Positions 37,984 to 47,350 of a stretch of 64,000 nt of DNA are shown here, one piece after another; positions within the stretch are counted from its first letter, which is position 1, and each line of letters begins with the position of its first letter. The stretch comes from Chitinophaga rupis (lineage in GTDB: Bacteria > Bacteroidota > Bacteroidia > Chitinophagales > Chitinophagaceae): contig NZ_FOBB01000001.1 in NCBI RefSeq assembly GCF_900109685.1, positions 992,001 to 1,056,000 of the forward strand, read 5' to 3'. Below the pieces are notes generated by a model. That model worked only from the letters and a program-made list of their open reading frames with translations. It searched no databases and was not told the origin of the DNA. Made by a program: the position numbers and the translations under genes.

Positions 37984-39621
37984 TCAGATTTTACGTGCAG
38001 TGTTAATAACATTTACTCCATTAAAACGGGCGGTAGAACTACCGTGCGATACTGCGTTGGACTGCCCCGGCTGTCCCTTGCCATCGTTAAACGCGCCCCC
38101 TAAACGGTAGTCGTTTTTATCGGCAATGGCTGTGCAGGAATTCCAGAACTCCTGCGTGTTGGCCTGGTAGGCTACATCCTTCAGCATGCCGGCTATTTTC
38201 CCGTCTTTTATCTCGTAAAAAAGCTGTCCGCCAAACTGGAAGTTGTAACGCTGCTGGTCAATGGAGAAAGAACCGTCGCCAATAATGTAAATGCCTTTCT
38301 CTACATTTTTGATCATATCATCCACGCTTAAGGGCGTGGTACCGGGTTTCAGCGATACATTGGGCATGCGCTGGAACTGTACATCCTCCCAGCTTTGCGC
38401 ATAACAGCAACCCTGCGATTCCTTGAGGCCAATAATATGCGCCTGGTCGCGAATGGCCTGGTAGTTCACCAGCACGCCTTCTTTGATCAGGTCCCACTCT
38501 TTACATTTCACGCCTTCATCATCATAACCAACTGCGCCCAGGGAGCCGGGTTGCAGCTTATCCGCCACAATATTTACCAGCTTACTGCCAAACTGGAAGT
38601 TTTTGGATTTCCATTTATCCAGCGTCAGGAAGCTGGTGCCGGCATAGTTGGCTTCATACCCCAGCACACGGTCCAGCTCTGTAGGGTGGGCTACCGATTC
38701 ATGAATGGTAAGCCACAGGTGAGAGGGATCCAGCACCAGGTCGTACTTGCCCGGTTCTACGGTTTTAGCTTTTATTTTCTGCGCTACATCGGCTGTGGCA
38801 TTTTTAACATCTTCCAGTATATCATACCTGTCTTTGTAACGGGTTACCACACCGGTCACTTTATTGTTGCCCGCAGCATTCAGGTACTCGTAACCCATAC
38901 CTACCGGCGAGCTAAGGGAGCGGCGGGTCTGGAACTTACCAGTGGCCTTATCTATCTGCGTAACGTTAAAGAAGGGGTAAATACGGTGTATGTCCTGGTC
39001 AATGTAAGAACCGTCTGTGGAGGCAAAATACTTTTGCTCATTCACCGCCATAATAGCGGAGTTCACAAAGTTAGCGCCGCCTTGCAGGGCAATATCATTC
39101 ACCTTTAACAGCAGGTCTACCTTGTCTTTTACCGGTATTTCAAACGCGTTCTTTTCAATGGGCGTTTTCCAGCTTACATCTCCAAAACCTTTCTGCGGGG
39201 CCAGCTGCACCGGCTCCGTGGTGATTTTGGCATTGGCTTTAGCTACGGCTACCGCCCTTTCCGCGGTTTTAATAATATCTTCTTTCGTAACTACATTGGA
39301 AGCGGCAAAGCCCCAGCTGCCATTGGCAATAACGCGAATGCCTACCCCAAAAGATTCTGTGTTCGAAATACCCTGCACGCGTTTTTCGCGGGTAGTAATA
39401 AACTGGTTCAGGTAGCGGCCTATGCGCACATCTGCATAGGTAGCGCCTTTGGCGCGGGCGGCGGTTAATGCCACATCCGATAGCTGTTTTTTCATGCCCA
39501 CATCCATACCCTCCAGCAAAGCCTGGGCAGGATCAATGGCATTACCGGCCAGTAAAGAGCTGGGGATCATAAGGGCCCCAAAACCCATTGCCGAAAGCTG
39601 GAGAAAATCTTTTCTGTTCAA
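37984..39621 (-). CDS. TldD-like metalloprotease subunit (TldD/PmbA family)
   Basis: The 545-residue protein has the zinc protease motif HESVAH (HExxxH) in LWLTIHESVAHPTELDR at about residues 310-315, marking it as the catalytic TldD type. The N-terminus MNRKDFLQLSAMGFGALMIPSSLLAG looks like a Tat or lipoprotein-type export signal with only one Arg-Lys pair, so it may act outside the cytoplasm, unlike E. coli TldD. It is followed directly by the TldE-like gene. Confidence 0.92.
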   Translation of the reverse strand: MNRKDFLQLSAMGFGALMIPSSLLAGNAIDPAQALLEGMDVGMKKQLSDVALTAARAKGATYADVRIGRYLNQFITTREKRVQGISNTESFGVGIRVIANGSWGFAASNVVTKEDIIKTAERAVAVAKANAKITTEPVQLAPQKGFGDVSWKTPIEKNAFEIPVKDKVDLLLKVNDIALQGGANFVNSAIMAVNEQKYFASTDGSYIDQDIHRIYPFFNVTQIDKATGKFQTRRSLSSPVGMGYEYLNAAGNNKVTGVVTRYKDRYDILEDVKNATADVAQKIKAKTVEPGKYDLVLDPSHLWLTIHESVAHPTELDRVLGYEANYAGTSFLTLDKWKSKNFQFGSKLVNIVADKLQPGSLGAVGYDDEGVKCKEWDLIKEGVLVNYQAIRDQAHIIGLKESQGCCYAQSWEDVQFQRMPNVSLKPGTTPLSVDDMIKNVEKGIYIIGDGSFSIDQQRYNFQFGGQLFYEIKDGKIAGMLKDVAYQANTQEFWNSCTAIADKNDYRLGGAFNDGKGQPGQSNAVSHGSSTARFNGVNVINTARKI

Positions 39622-39800
39622 GGCGTAGCCCTCCTTAGGTTTTAATTACGAATGCTTAGTGACAGGTGGCTCACTTAATTCGTATACAGATGAAAAATGC
39701 GGTTTAGAATTGGTTTTTGTTACTGTTAGATCTGGTTGTTCCCTGATCACGGTTTCCACTTGCATGAAAGTTAGAACATTCCGCAAACTATTTTACGCCG

Positions 39801-41312
39801 TTAGACCATTTTTTCTTCCACCCATAAAAATGTAAGGGCTAACAGCAATACTATTACTACATATATTTTAGGCAGCGTGGCAGTATCAGCGCCGGTTGCT
39901 GTTATACTGCCCTGCCGCTGCTGTTCCCGCGCAGCAATGGGCTGCCAGGCATTTTCATCAAAAGCGTACCAATGGCAGGTATCGCCCGTAGCGGCTACAG
40001 CCTCCTGCCAACCGGCCTGCGTGGGCCAGTAAGTGCCCTGCCATTGAAAAGGCAGCACAGCATCCTGCGCCAGGCTCAGGCGGGCGCCATTTACCGTGGC
40101 CATGGGCTGCGGCGTGCTGGTTTCCAGCCGTAATGTTACCGGCATCCGCACCCTGGGTAATGCCGTGCCAATAAACCACTGCGCAGTTTGAGGTCTTGTA
40201 CGCGCTGCTTTTTGTAACAATAACAACCACAGGTTTTGATAGCTTTCCCTGTTACCCGCTAACAGCCAGCTGTAAGTATTATGCAATGTAGTATTCACCA
40301 GCTTACCGCTGCCATACAGGCTGCTGCCGGCCAATATATGCTGCTGCGCATCGGTTACCAATGCCTGCGTACCAGGCGTAGAGGTAATGTACACCGGCGC
40401 TTCCATACGCAACATAGCATTAGTGCCGGCCAATTGTAATGTTACCGGGCGTTCGCTTTTATCTGCCAGCGCGGTAAGGGGAAAAGGCTGATTATAAAAA
40501 TTGCGTGCCGCACCGCTGTCTGTCTTAACCAGCAGCCCCAGGCCTTTGTCGGCCACCTGTGTGCGGATGGCGGCCAGTTCCCGGGCATTCAGTGCAGCTA
40601 ATGCAGCTGCATCTGCTACCAATACATCAAAGGCATCCAGCAAGGCAGGTGTAAGCTGTTCTAGTGGAAAGCGGGTAGTATCCAGGTAGGTATAGCTGTA
40701 TTTATTTTTGCTGATGGCAGTGCGGGCAGCCACCATATAACCGTTTTGCGATAGCCAGCCGGCCAGGAACTTATGCTCAAAATCAGGTGCAGCAGCCAGC
40801 AGCAATACCTTCAAAGGTTTTACCGGTAATACTTCCAGCGGGATCGTCTCTTTTTCAATAGTATCTTTTGCTACCGCTGTTAAGCTGTACAAAGCGCGGC
40901 CGGCGTGTTTGGGCCGGGTATTAAAAATAAAAGATTGTTGCTGCTGTGCAGGAATAGTAGCAGAATCCAGCCGCTCATTAAAACCGCTGAGTAATAGCTT
41001 AACCGGGTGGTTTTCTTTGTTATTAAAAAGACCTTGCACCTGTAACGCGCTGCCTGCGTTTATTTGCCGGGGCCAGTAAATAGCCGCTATACCGTTAGGT
41101 GTATCTGTAGGCTGCAGCACGGTTTTAGCAGGCGTTACGGGCCGCCCCTTACCAATAGGCAATATTAAATATGCCAGGCTTACCACGGCTAAAAGAGAGG
41201 CCAGTAAGCGCGCTGTCAGCCGCTTGCGGTTAGCGCGCATCCACTCCTTCCGGCACAGGAACACCAGCAGTAATAAGCATATTATAAGCACTATATAATG
41301 CAGCGGCATCAT
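39801..41312 (-). CDS. Membrane protein of the MoxR/Bat-like operon, 503 aa
   Basis: Two hydrophobic N-terminal helices (YIVLIICLLLLVFLCR and LLASLLAVVSLAYLILPI) are followed by a large periplasmic part with beta-rich segments and one C-terminal helix (IYVVIVLLLALTFLWVEE). It starts inside the previous gene (4-base overlap), showing tight coupling. I recognise no catalytic motif; its place in a MoxR-DUF58-BatA-like operon suggests an assembly or sensing role in the envelope. Confidence 0.75.
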   Translation of the reverse strand: MMPLHYIVLIICLLLLVFLCRKEWMRANRKRLTARLLASLLAVVSLAYLILPIGKGRPVTPAKTVLQPTDTPNGIAAIYWPRQINAGSALQVQGLFNNKENHPVKLLLSGFNERLDSATIPAQQQQSFIFNTRPKHAGRALYSLTAVAKDTIEKETIPLEVLPVKPLKVLLLAAAPDFEHKFLAGWLSQNGYMVAARTAISKNKYSYTYLDTTRFPLEQLTPALLDAFDVLVADAAALAALNARELAAIRTQVADKGLGLLVKTDSGAARNFYNQPFPLTALADKSERPVTLQLAGTNAMLRMEAPVYITSTPGTQALVTDAQQHILAGSSLYGSGKLVNTTLHNTYSWLLAGNRESYQNLWLLLLQKAARTRPQTAQWFIGTALPRVRMPVTLRLETSTPQPMATVNGARLSLAQDAVLPFQWQGTYWPTQAGWQEAVAATGDTCHWYAFDENAWQPIAAREQQRQGSITATGADTATLPKIYVVIVLLLALTFLWVEEKMV

Positions 41313-43453
41313 TTCTTTTGCAGGTTCATAAAATATTGTTGTGATAAGCTGATGTTGGCAGTAGCATTACCTGCTTGCGGCAGGCGCGCAGGCAGTGGCA
41401 ATAAATTATACAGGGCCTGCTCTGCTATTGCAACAGCAGCCGGCGATGCATTTTGCTGTTGTTCCAGCGCGGCCAGTATTTGCCGCATGGCCTGCAATGC
41501 AGGCAGGTAGCGGGCCGGGGCCGTAGCCGTTTCAGTAGCCAACTGCCGGGCTGCCTGTTGTAACACCTGCAGAGAAACCGCATCCGGCAAATGGCTGCCG
41601 CTTTTCAGCGTTTCCAGTATGGCCAGGGCATAGGCCATTTTATCGGTAACAGCAGGTGCCGTTTGCTGTTGCCGCAAGGGCAAAATGATCTTATCCAATT
41701 CGCCTGTTAACCGTTTTTCCGGTTTTAGAGGCGGGGTTCTTACACTCGTTTTTGCCACGTACGCCCTGGACTTTTGCTGCAGGTCTTTCAGCAAGCGCAG
41801 GGCTTTGTATTCATAGGGCAGGGCGGCCTGCGGCTGATAGGTGCGCAGCTCCCGCTCTGCATTCCACATTTCTGTGAGCGTAGCTTTCAGCTGGCTTTTA
41901 GTAGCGGGATCAAAGAAGGTGGCATCTTCGGCAATGTCGTGTTTATGGGAAAACTGATCTATGATCTTTTCTGCATTATTAAAATCCTTTGCGTCGTTAG
42001 CTGCTGCATGGTCATGATCATGTTCTTCTTCCAAACGGTCATCGCCAATATTATTCTCTGTTTCCTCCCCCAGGAATTTGCCGTAACGCAAGCGCAGCAG
42101 GCGCTGGTCTATACCCAGATCATTACTGCGGCGCTGAAATGTTTTTTCTGCGAGGGTATCCTTATCGCGGATCAGCTGTTCTGTTTCAATAATGATCTGG
42201 CGCTGGCTGCGGAAATATTCCGGTTTCAGGTTCATACTATTGGCCATGCCTTCTATGTTCATGAGCTGCGCAGTATCAGGCAGCACCACCATATACATGC
42301 CGGAGCGGGCAACCTGCCGGTGATTATCCTGTGCCTGTATGTAAAAGTATAACTCACTGCCGGGTTGCATGCCCAGTGCAGCCAGGTCAATGGTTTTTTC
42401 CAGCGTGTATTGCGTACCAGCGCTGCTAAAGCTTTCACCAAAGTTGATGGGCTGTTCCTTAAACTTTACCGCCTCCCCGCTGCCGCTGGCTACCGTGGCT
42501 TGTATGTGCGCATTGCTAATCCCATAATCATCCGCTACACTCACTTTAAGGGCTATACGTGTTGGCATGCCATAGTCAATAATAGTGTAGGCCTTGGGGG
42601 TTAGTATGTTGATCACCGGGGTCTGGTCTTTAATAACGGCTATTTTATACAGGTCTGATAGCTTGCCATCCAGCTGCACCTGGTAAAACCCTGCGCGCAT
42701 GGCAGCAGCGCGGCCGGTCCATTGGGTATGTGTTTTATCAGTTGCCTGCAGGGTGATCCAGGCTGTATCATTTAATACCAGCTGTAAAGCAGCTACCGGC
42801 TTGTTGGTGCGGATCTCCCATAACAGCTGTGCGCCTTCTTCTGCTTCCAGGTTAAACTGCTGCTGTTGCCGTTTGGCTTTACGGGTATAGACAGGCGGTT
42901 GTATACTGATGGTTACGCCGCTTATTTCCGGCAATATGTTTTCTTTAACAGCGGCTGTTTTTTGCGGTGTTCCGCTTTCCTTTACAGCCCGTTTAGTTTC
43001 CATATGTACCCACCAGCCAATGCCGGCACTTACCGTCATCACTAAAATAAAAGCCAGCAGGCATATATGTAAGTGTTTTTTCAGTGGCTGGGGAGTGGGT
43101 ATGGCATCAAGCGCCTGCGTTATTTTTTGCGCCTGCAACTGTTCCAGGAAAGTAAGCTGCTCATAAGGCTTTAATAACAAGCCACTGCTTTCCTCCATTT
43201 CCGGGTAAGTGATATTAAAATACCGGATCACATCTGCTTCAGTAACTTTCCAGGAGTATGCCGGCAGCAGCAGCGCAGCCAGGCACAGAATGGTGTTAGG
43301 AATAGCCCACCACCAGGCACCATGCATCATATACACGAGCGTAGTGAATACCACCGCCATGGTAAGGCCTGCCAATACCCGGCTTAACAGCGTGTACATT
43401 TGCCAGCGTTGCCGTAAAACATGAAACCGGTGCAGGTAGCGTACATCAGCCAT
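41309..43453 (-). CDS. DUF4175-like membrane protein, 714 aa
   Basis: It has two helices near the N-terminus and one at about residues 130-148 (ICLLAFILVMTVSAGIGWW). A beta-rich region follows, with ISGVTISIQPPVYTRKAKRQ (about residues 185-205), and then a long charged helical C-terminal half. This matches the outline of DUF4175-type proteins found beside MoxR and BatA-like genes. It overlaps the BatA-like gene by eight bases and the next gene by four. Function is not established. Confidence 0.75.
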   Translation of the reverse strand: MADVRYLHRFHVLRQRWQMYTLLSRVLAGLTMAVVFTTLVYMMHGAWWWAIPNTILCLAALLLPAYSWKVTEADVIRYFNITYPEMEESSGLLLKPYEQLTFLEQLQAQKITQALDAIPTPQPLKKHLHICLLAFILVMTVSAGIGWWVHMETKRAVKESGTPQKTAAVKENILPEISGVTISIQPPVYTRKAKRQQQQFNLEAEEGAQLLWEIRTNKPVAALQLVLNDTAWITLQATDKTHTQWTGRAAAMRAGFYQVQLDGKLSDLYKIAVIKDQTPVINILTPKAYTIIDYGMPTRIALKVSVADDYGISNAHIQATVASGSGEAVKFKEQPINFGESFSSAGTQYTLEKTIDLAALGMQPGSELYFYIQAQDNHRQVARSGMYMVVLPDTAQLMNIEGMANSMNLKPEYFRSQRQIIIETEQLIRDKDTLAEKTFQRRSNDLGIDQRLLRLRYGKFLGEETENNIGDDRLEEEHDHDHAAANDAKDFNNAEKIIDQFSHKHDIAEDATFFDPATKSQLKATLTEMWNAERELRTYQPQAALPYEYKALRLLKDLQQKSRAYVAKTSVRTPPLKPEKRLTGELDKIILPLRQQQTAPAVTDKMAYALAILETLKSGSHLPDAVSLQVLQQAARQLATETATAPARYLPALQAMRQILAALEQQQNASPAAVAIAEQALYNLLPLPARLPQAGNATANISLSQQYFMNLQKK

Positions 43454-44837
43454 GAGCAGGGATTTTTTGCGTTCTTAATACCCATAGCCGTTCTGCCAGG
43501 AATAATATTACAATCGCTATCCAGCAAACAGTGCTCAGGTCTTTGGTAACCGGGCTTACTCCTGCAGGTCTTGTAACCGCCTGCTGATCTGTGTCCGGCG
43601 CTAACTGCTGTATAGCAATGGCCCGTTTATCCTTAACAGTTATACTATCCGGGAATAATAAAGGCAATAGCAAAGCAGGGAAAGCCGGGCTCCAGGGCAG
43701 CTCATTCCAGGCAGGATCCAGCCGGCTGGAAAAATGATAAATGTTCCCTGCCGCCCGCTTTTCCAGGCGCAACACTCCATGGCCGGCGCCATCCCGCCAT
43801 AAGGCAGCAGCAGTATCCTGCACAGCAATGCTTTTATACAACGCTACCGGCGGCATGTTTGCTGCCAGCAGCCAGGAAGCGGTATTCACAACTTTACCAC
43901 TATCATACTGCCATATATTATGCGCGCTTATACCTGCCGGCAGTGGTTTGGCGGATAGCCAGAACAGCCAGTCTGCAGGGGGTAAAGCGGTTGTTTCATG
44001 CACTACTGCTATCTCCATTTTCCGCCGGGTAAATTGTTGTATAGCATTTAACGCGGCTTGCAGGTAATGTGCATCCTGTACATAAGTATCTGCAAAAATA
44101 ACCAGGTGGCTGGTGGTAGTATCGGCTGACAGTGTACTCCTGTTTTCTTCATAAGTATAAGAAGTACCGCCGGGGTTACTACTCAGCTGCCGTACGCGCA
44201 CAGTACCATTATCCGTTTGGTAATCGCCTGCGGTCCAGGTAGCTATGGAATCTTTTGGCGTATAGGCATACCAGTGAATGCCTGTATCTATAGCCGGGCG
44301 CAGGCCCTCAAAACGATGCAGGTAATTGGGGGTGAACAGGTATACAGCACGTTTGTTAGCACGTTGCTGTTGCAACGCCGCTACCAGCGCCCAGTATGAT
44401 GTTGTATCCGCAAGCGTATCCCCCCTTTCTTCCAAAGCAGCAGGTAACCGCGCTTCCCGGAAACCCGGCTGCAAATAATGAAAGGTATAACCTGCCTGTA
44501 ACAAAGAATCTATAAGCGGCTGAAACTGTTGGTAGGTTTCATTTATATGGGATGGCTCCATTAATATCCAACCCTTTTCTTTATTAACCGGCTGCTGCTG
44601 CCATACCGGTTTTGATAGCAGGAGTGCCAGGAGTATGATCAGCAAACAACGCAGCAATAACAAAAACCAATCCGTTAGTTTTACCCGGCGGGATTGCTGC
44701 CGGCTGTTCTCCTGCATCAAGGCTACACTGCCAACCAGCAAGGTTTTTCCCGGGCTCATGTTCCATAAATGGATCACCACCGGTATAATAATACCGGCCA
44801 TTGCATAAAGCCATATGGGTTGTAGTAGCTGTAACAA
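43446..44837 (-). CDS. BatA-like N-terminal domain membrane protein
   Basis: The 463-residue protein opens with QPIWLYAMAGIIIPVVIHLWN, the BatA N-terminal helix, followed by SVALMQENSRQQSRRVKLTDWFLLLLRCLLIILLALLLS, the second typical segment. The rest is a periplasmic portion without a visible MIDAS motif, and a C-terminal helix (TVCWIAIVILFLAERLWVLR). BatA proteins were named for aerotolerance in Bacteroides. It sits three bases after the DUF58 gene. Confidence 0.85.
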   Translation of the reverse strand: MLQLLQPIWLYAMAGIIIPVVIHLWNMSPGKTLLVGSVALMQENSRQQSRRVKLTDWFLLLLRCLLIILLALLLSKPVWQQQPVNKEKGWILMEPSHINETYQQFQPLIDSLLQAGYTFHYLQPGFREARLPAALEERGDTLADTTSYWALVAALQQQRANKRAVYLFTPNYLHRFEGLRPAIDTGIHWYAYTPKDSIATWTAGDYQTDNGTVRVRQLSSNPGGTSYTYEENRSTLSADTTTSHLVIFADTYVQDAHYLQAALNAIQQFTRRKMEIAVVHETTALPPADWLFWLSAKPLPAGISAHNIWQYDSGKVVNTASWLLAANMPPVALYKSIAVQDTAAALWRDGAGHGVLRLEKRAAGNIYHFSSRLDPAWNELPWSPAFPALLLPLLFPDSITVKDKRAIAIQQLAPDTDQQAVTRPAGVSPVTKDLSTVCWIAIVILFLAERLWVLRTQKIPAHG

Positions 44838-44840
44838 AAC

Positions 44841-45731
44841 TTATGTCAATGATTTTTGCCGTTGGTTCAGGAAATCACGTAATGCTTTATCCAAAGGTTG
44901 ATCCGTGCTTATTAAACGGTAAAAGATCTGCTGCTCCAATAGCTGCATACGCGTGGCGGCCAGGTATTGCTGCAGCTTTTCCGTGTAGGCCTTTTTCATT
45001 TCCGCACTGTTAATGCTTACTGTTTTGCCGGTTTCCAGGTCCTGCAGGGTAGTATAACCGGCAAAATCCAGGTCCAGCTCATTTTTACCTATCAGGTGAA
45101 ACACGATCAGCTCATGCTGCAGCGCCGCTAAGGAGCTAAGCAGGCCGGAGATCTCCCCCTGCTGCTGGTACATATCGGTAATAAAGATCAGCAGCTCCTT
45201 CCTGCGTTCCCCGGTAAAGAGTTGTTTGTATTGCAGGGGCTCTGTGAACTTGCCGGCCGCCTGTATGTTTTCCAGCTGGTAAAATATGCGCGATAAATGC
45301 TGTGGATCTTTTCGCGATGGCAGGGAAAACAGCTGCCCGTCCTGGAAAATATACAACCCAATGGCATCGCCCTGCATATAGGCCAGGTAAGCCAGCGCAG
45401 CGGCCAGGTAGCGGGCATAATCCATTTTGGCCAGCGGGCCATCCCGGTGGTTCATGGAGTTACTGGCATCTATGAGTATACGTACCGAAATGCTGGTTTC
45501 CATTTCCGATTCGCGGATATAATACCGGTCAGAGCGGGCATACATTTTCCAGTCCAGCCAGCGCAGGTCATCGCCAGGCTGGTAGCTGCGGTACTGGCTA
45601 AACTCTAAACCCGTGCCTTTTACCTGGCTGCGGTTCAGCCCTGCCATAAAACCGTCAATAACCGTCCGCGCTACTAAAGACAGGTCTTTAATAGCGGAGA
45701 GAGTGGCTGGATCTAATAACGGTCGGCTCAT
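44841..45731 (-). CDS. DUF58 domain-containing protein
   Basis: The 296-residue protein has the DUF58 core GTGLEFSQYRSYQPGDDLRWLDWK at about residues 40-63 and a vWA-like part (VRILIDASNSMNHRDG, with the DxSxS MIDAS pattern). DUF58 proteins are regularly encoded directly after MoxR ATPases and are thought to be their targets. It lacks the N-terminal membrane helices some members carry. A gap of 211 bases, with a dispersed repeat, separates it from moxR. Confidence 0.92.
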   Translation of the reverse strand: MSRPLLDPATLSAIKDLSLVARTVIDGFMAGLNRSQVKGTGLEFSQYRSYQPGDDLRWLDWKMYARSDRYYIRESEMETSISVRILIDASNSMNHRDGPLAKMDYARYLAAALAYLAYMQGDAIGLYIFQDGQLFSLPSRKDPQHLSRIFYQLENIQAAGKFTEPLQYKQLFTGERRKELLIFITDMYQQQGEISGLLSSLAALQHELIVFHLIGKNELDLDFAGYTTLQDLETGKTVSINSAEMKKAYTEKLQQYLAATRMQLLEQQIFYRLISTDQPLDKALRDFLNQRQKSLT

Positions 45732-45852
45732 TAAATGATAGCTGTATGATGTATGAACAAATGCACTGTGGGCTTACCAAAAAGGATGTAGAATGCAATA
45801 ATACCGGGTAAAGATGCCTGTTCGCGGTATGTTACTTTTACCTTTGAAATTT

Positions 45853-45930
45853 TGCATTTATCCCGCTCATAAAGTCTTTTAAATAGGCCTCTATGAACCT
45901 CCTTCGCAGTTTATGATTTTACATTCTTTT
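45853..45930 (-). repeat. Dispersed intergenic repeat of about 70 bp, copy B
   Basis: On the minus strand this reads ATGTAAAATCATAAAC, then GAAGGAGGTTCATAGAG, GCCTATTTAAAAGAC, TTTATGAGCGGGATAAAT. It is nearly identical to copy A at 36509-36580, in the opposite orientation, 9.3 kb away. It lies between the moxR and DUF58 genes, where it may affect message structure. Confidence 0.75.
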
Positions 45931-45942
45931 TAGTCAACCTCT

Positions 45943-46950
45943 TTACTTTACCAGCACGGTATTTTTCCGGGAGATGGTCTTCAATAGCTCCTCCGTTACG
46001 TGATCGGCGGTAATATGTTCCGCTTCTGCTTTAAAGTTCATCAGCACACGGTGCCGCAATACCGGGTAGGCCATGGCCTGCAGATCCTCCATTACCACCG
46101 CATAACGGCCTTTGAACAAGGCCCTGGCCTTGGCTGTCAAAATTAATGCCTGCCCGGCCCTTGGCCCGGCGCCCCAGCGCACCCACTCTTTTACATAGGG
46201 CACGGTGCTGGTATCCGGGCGGGTGGCGCGTATCAGGTCTGCTACATACTGCACCAGGTCCTCATTAATGCTTACCTCCCGCACCAGCTGCTGTAATTGT
46301 TGTATTTCAGCGGCGGCCAGTACAGGCGTTACCGTTACCTTTTTGCTGCCGGTGGTAGCGTTTAAAATGGCGGTTTCTTCTTCGGCTGTGGGGTAGCCTA
46401 TCTTTATATATAACAGGAAACGGTCCAGCTGGGCTTCCGGCAGCGGGTAGGTACCTGCCTGCTCAATCGGGTTCTGGGTGGCGAGTATGAAAAAGGGGCG
46501 GTCCAGCGAATAAGTTTGCCCGCCGTAGGTGATCTCAAACTCCTGCATAGCTTCCAGCAGGGCGGACTGAGTTTTAGGCGGAGTACGGTTAATCTCATCT
46601 GCCAGGATAATATTGGCAAACAAAGGCCCGCGGTTAAACTTAAAGAAACGCTTGCCGGTGGCATGGTCCTCTTCCAGTATTTCCGTACCAATAATATCCG
46701 TGGGCATCAGGTCCGGGGTAAATTGTATACGGCGGAAAGCCAGGTCCAGCGCCTGTGACAACGTTCTTACCATCAGGGTTTTAGCCAGTCCCGGCACCCC
46801 TTCCAGCAAACAATGCCCGCCGGCCAGTAATGCCACCAGTATTTCTTCTACAATGGCATCCTGCCCGATAATAATCTTCTGGATCTCCTGTTTCAGTTGT
46901 GCCAGCTGCTGTTGTAACTGTTGCACGGTGTTAGCTGTAATGTCCGACAT
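45943..46950 (-). CDS. MoxR-family AAA+ ATPase
   Basis: The 335-residue protein has Walker A GVPGLAKT (about residues 55-62), the MoxR-typical GRRIQFTPDLMPTDI-like stretch, Walker B LADEINRTPPK, and ATQNPIEQAGTYPLPEAQLDRF sensor segments. MoxR ATPases act as chaperones for the assembly or metal loading of partner proteins, commonly the vWA/DUF58 proteins encoded beside them. It is the promoter-proximal gene of the leftward operon ending at 39801 or beyond. Confidence 0.96.
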   Translation of the reverse strand: MSDITANTVQQLQQQLAQLKQEIQKIIIGQDAIVEEILVALLAGGHCLLEGVPGLAKTLMVRTLSQALDLAFRRIQFTPDLMPTDIIGTEILEEDHATGKRFFKFNRGPLFANIILADEINRTPPKTQSALLEAMQEFEITYGGQTYSLDRPFFILATQNPIEQAGTYPLPEAQLDRFLLYIKIGYPTAEEETAILNATTGSKKVTVTPVLAAAEIQQLQQLVREVSINEDLVQYVADLIRATRPDTSTVPYVKEWVRWGAGPRAGQALILTAKARALFKGRYAVVMEDLQAMAYPVLRHRVLMNFKAEAEHITADHVTEELLKTISRKNTVLVK

Positions 46951-47350
46951 GGCCCGCTTATTATCGATGAATGATTGTTTAAATTACGAATTATCAATTA
47001 CGAAATGCGAATTAGAATGCAGCGATTGAAGACCGGGGAATACTAATTACGAATTGTCAATTACGAATTACGAATGGAGTTTAGCGATCTGGCGGGTTTT
47101 ATTGATAATTACGAAAACACGAAGTATTTATAGTATGCCCCGCTCTGGCAGGGAATGCCATTGAGAATAATTACGAATTGGGCTTAGCGATCAGGTGCTT
47201 CTTATTGGTAATAATAGCAATTGGCTATCACTAAATTTCTTTCCTCGATAACGAATACTTCACTCTTGATCCACTTAATTCGTAATTTTAATTAGTTTCT
47301 TCCTGGTTAACGAAACTTCATTCTCGAACTACTTAATTCGCAATTCGTAA
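46951..47350. repeat. TTACGAATTA-rich gap between moxR and DUF4159 genes
   Basis: AATTACGAATTA-type words occur repeatedly (about 46981, 47045, 47060-47073, 47171), with facing TTAATTCGTAATT forms (about 47273-47370). The segment GCAGCGATTGAAGACC (about 47017) is shared with a site at about 10306. No ORF is convincing. The repeats run directly into the first codons of the DUF4159 gene. Confidence 0.6.
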
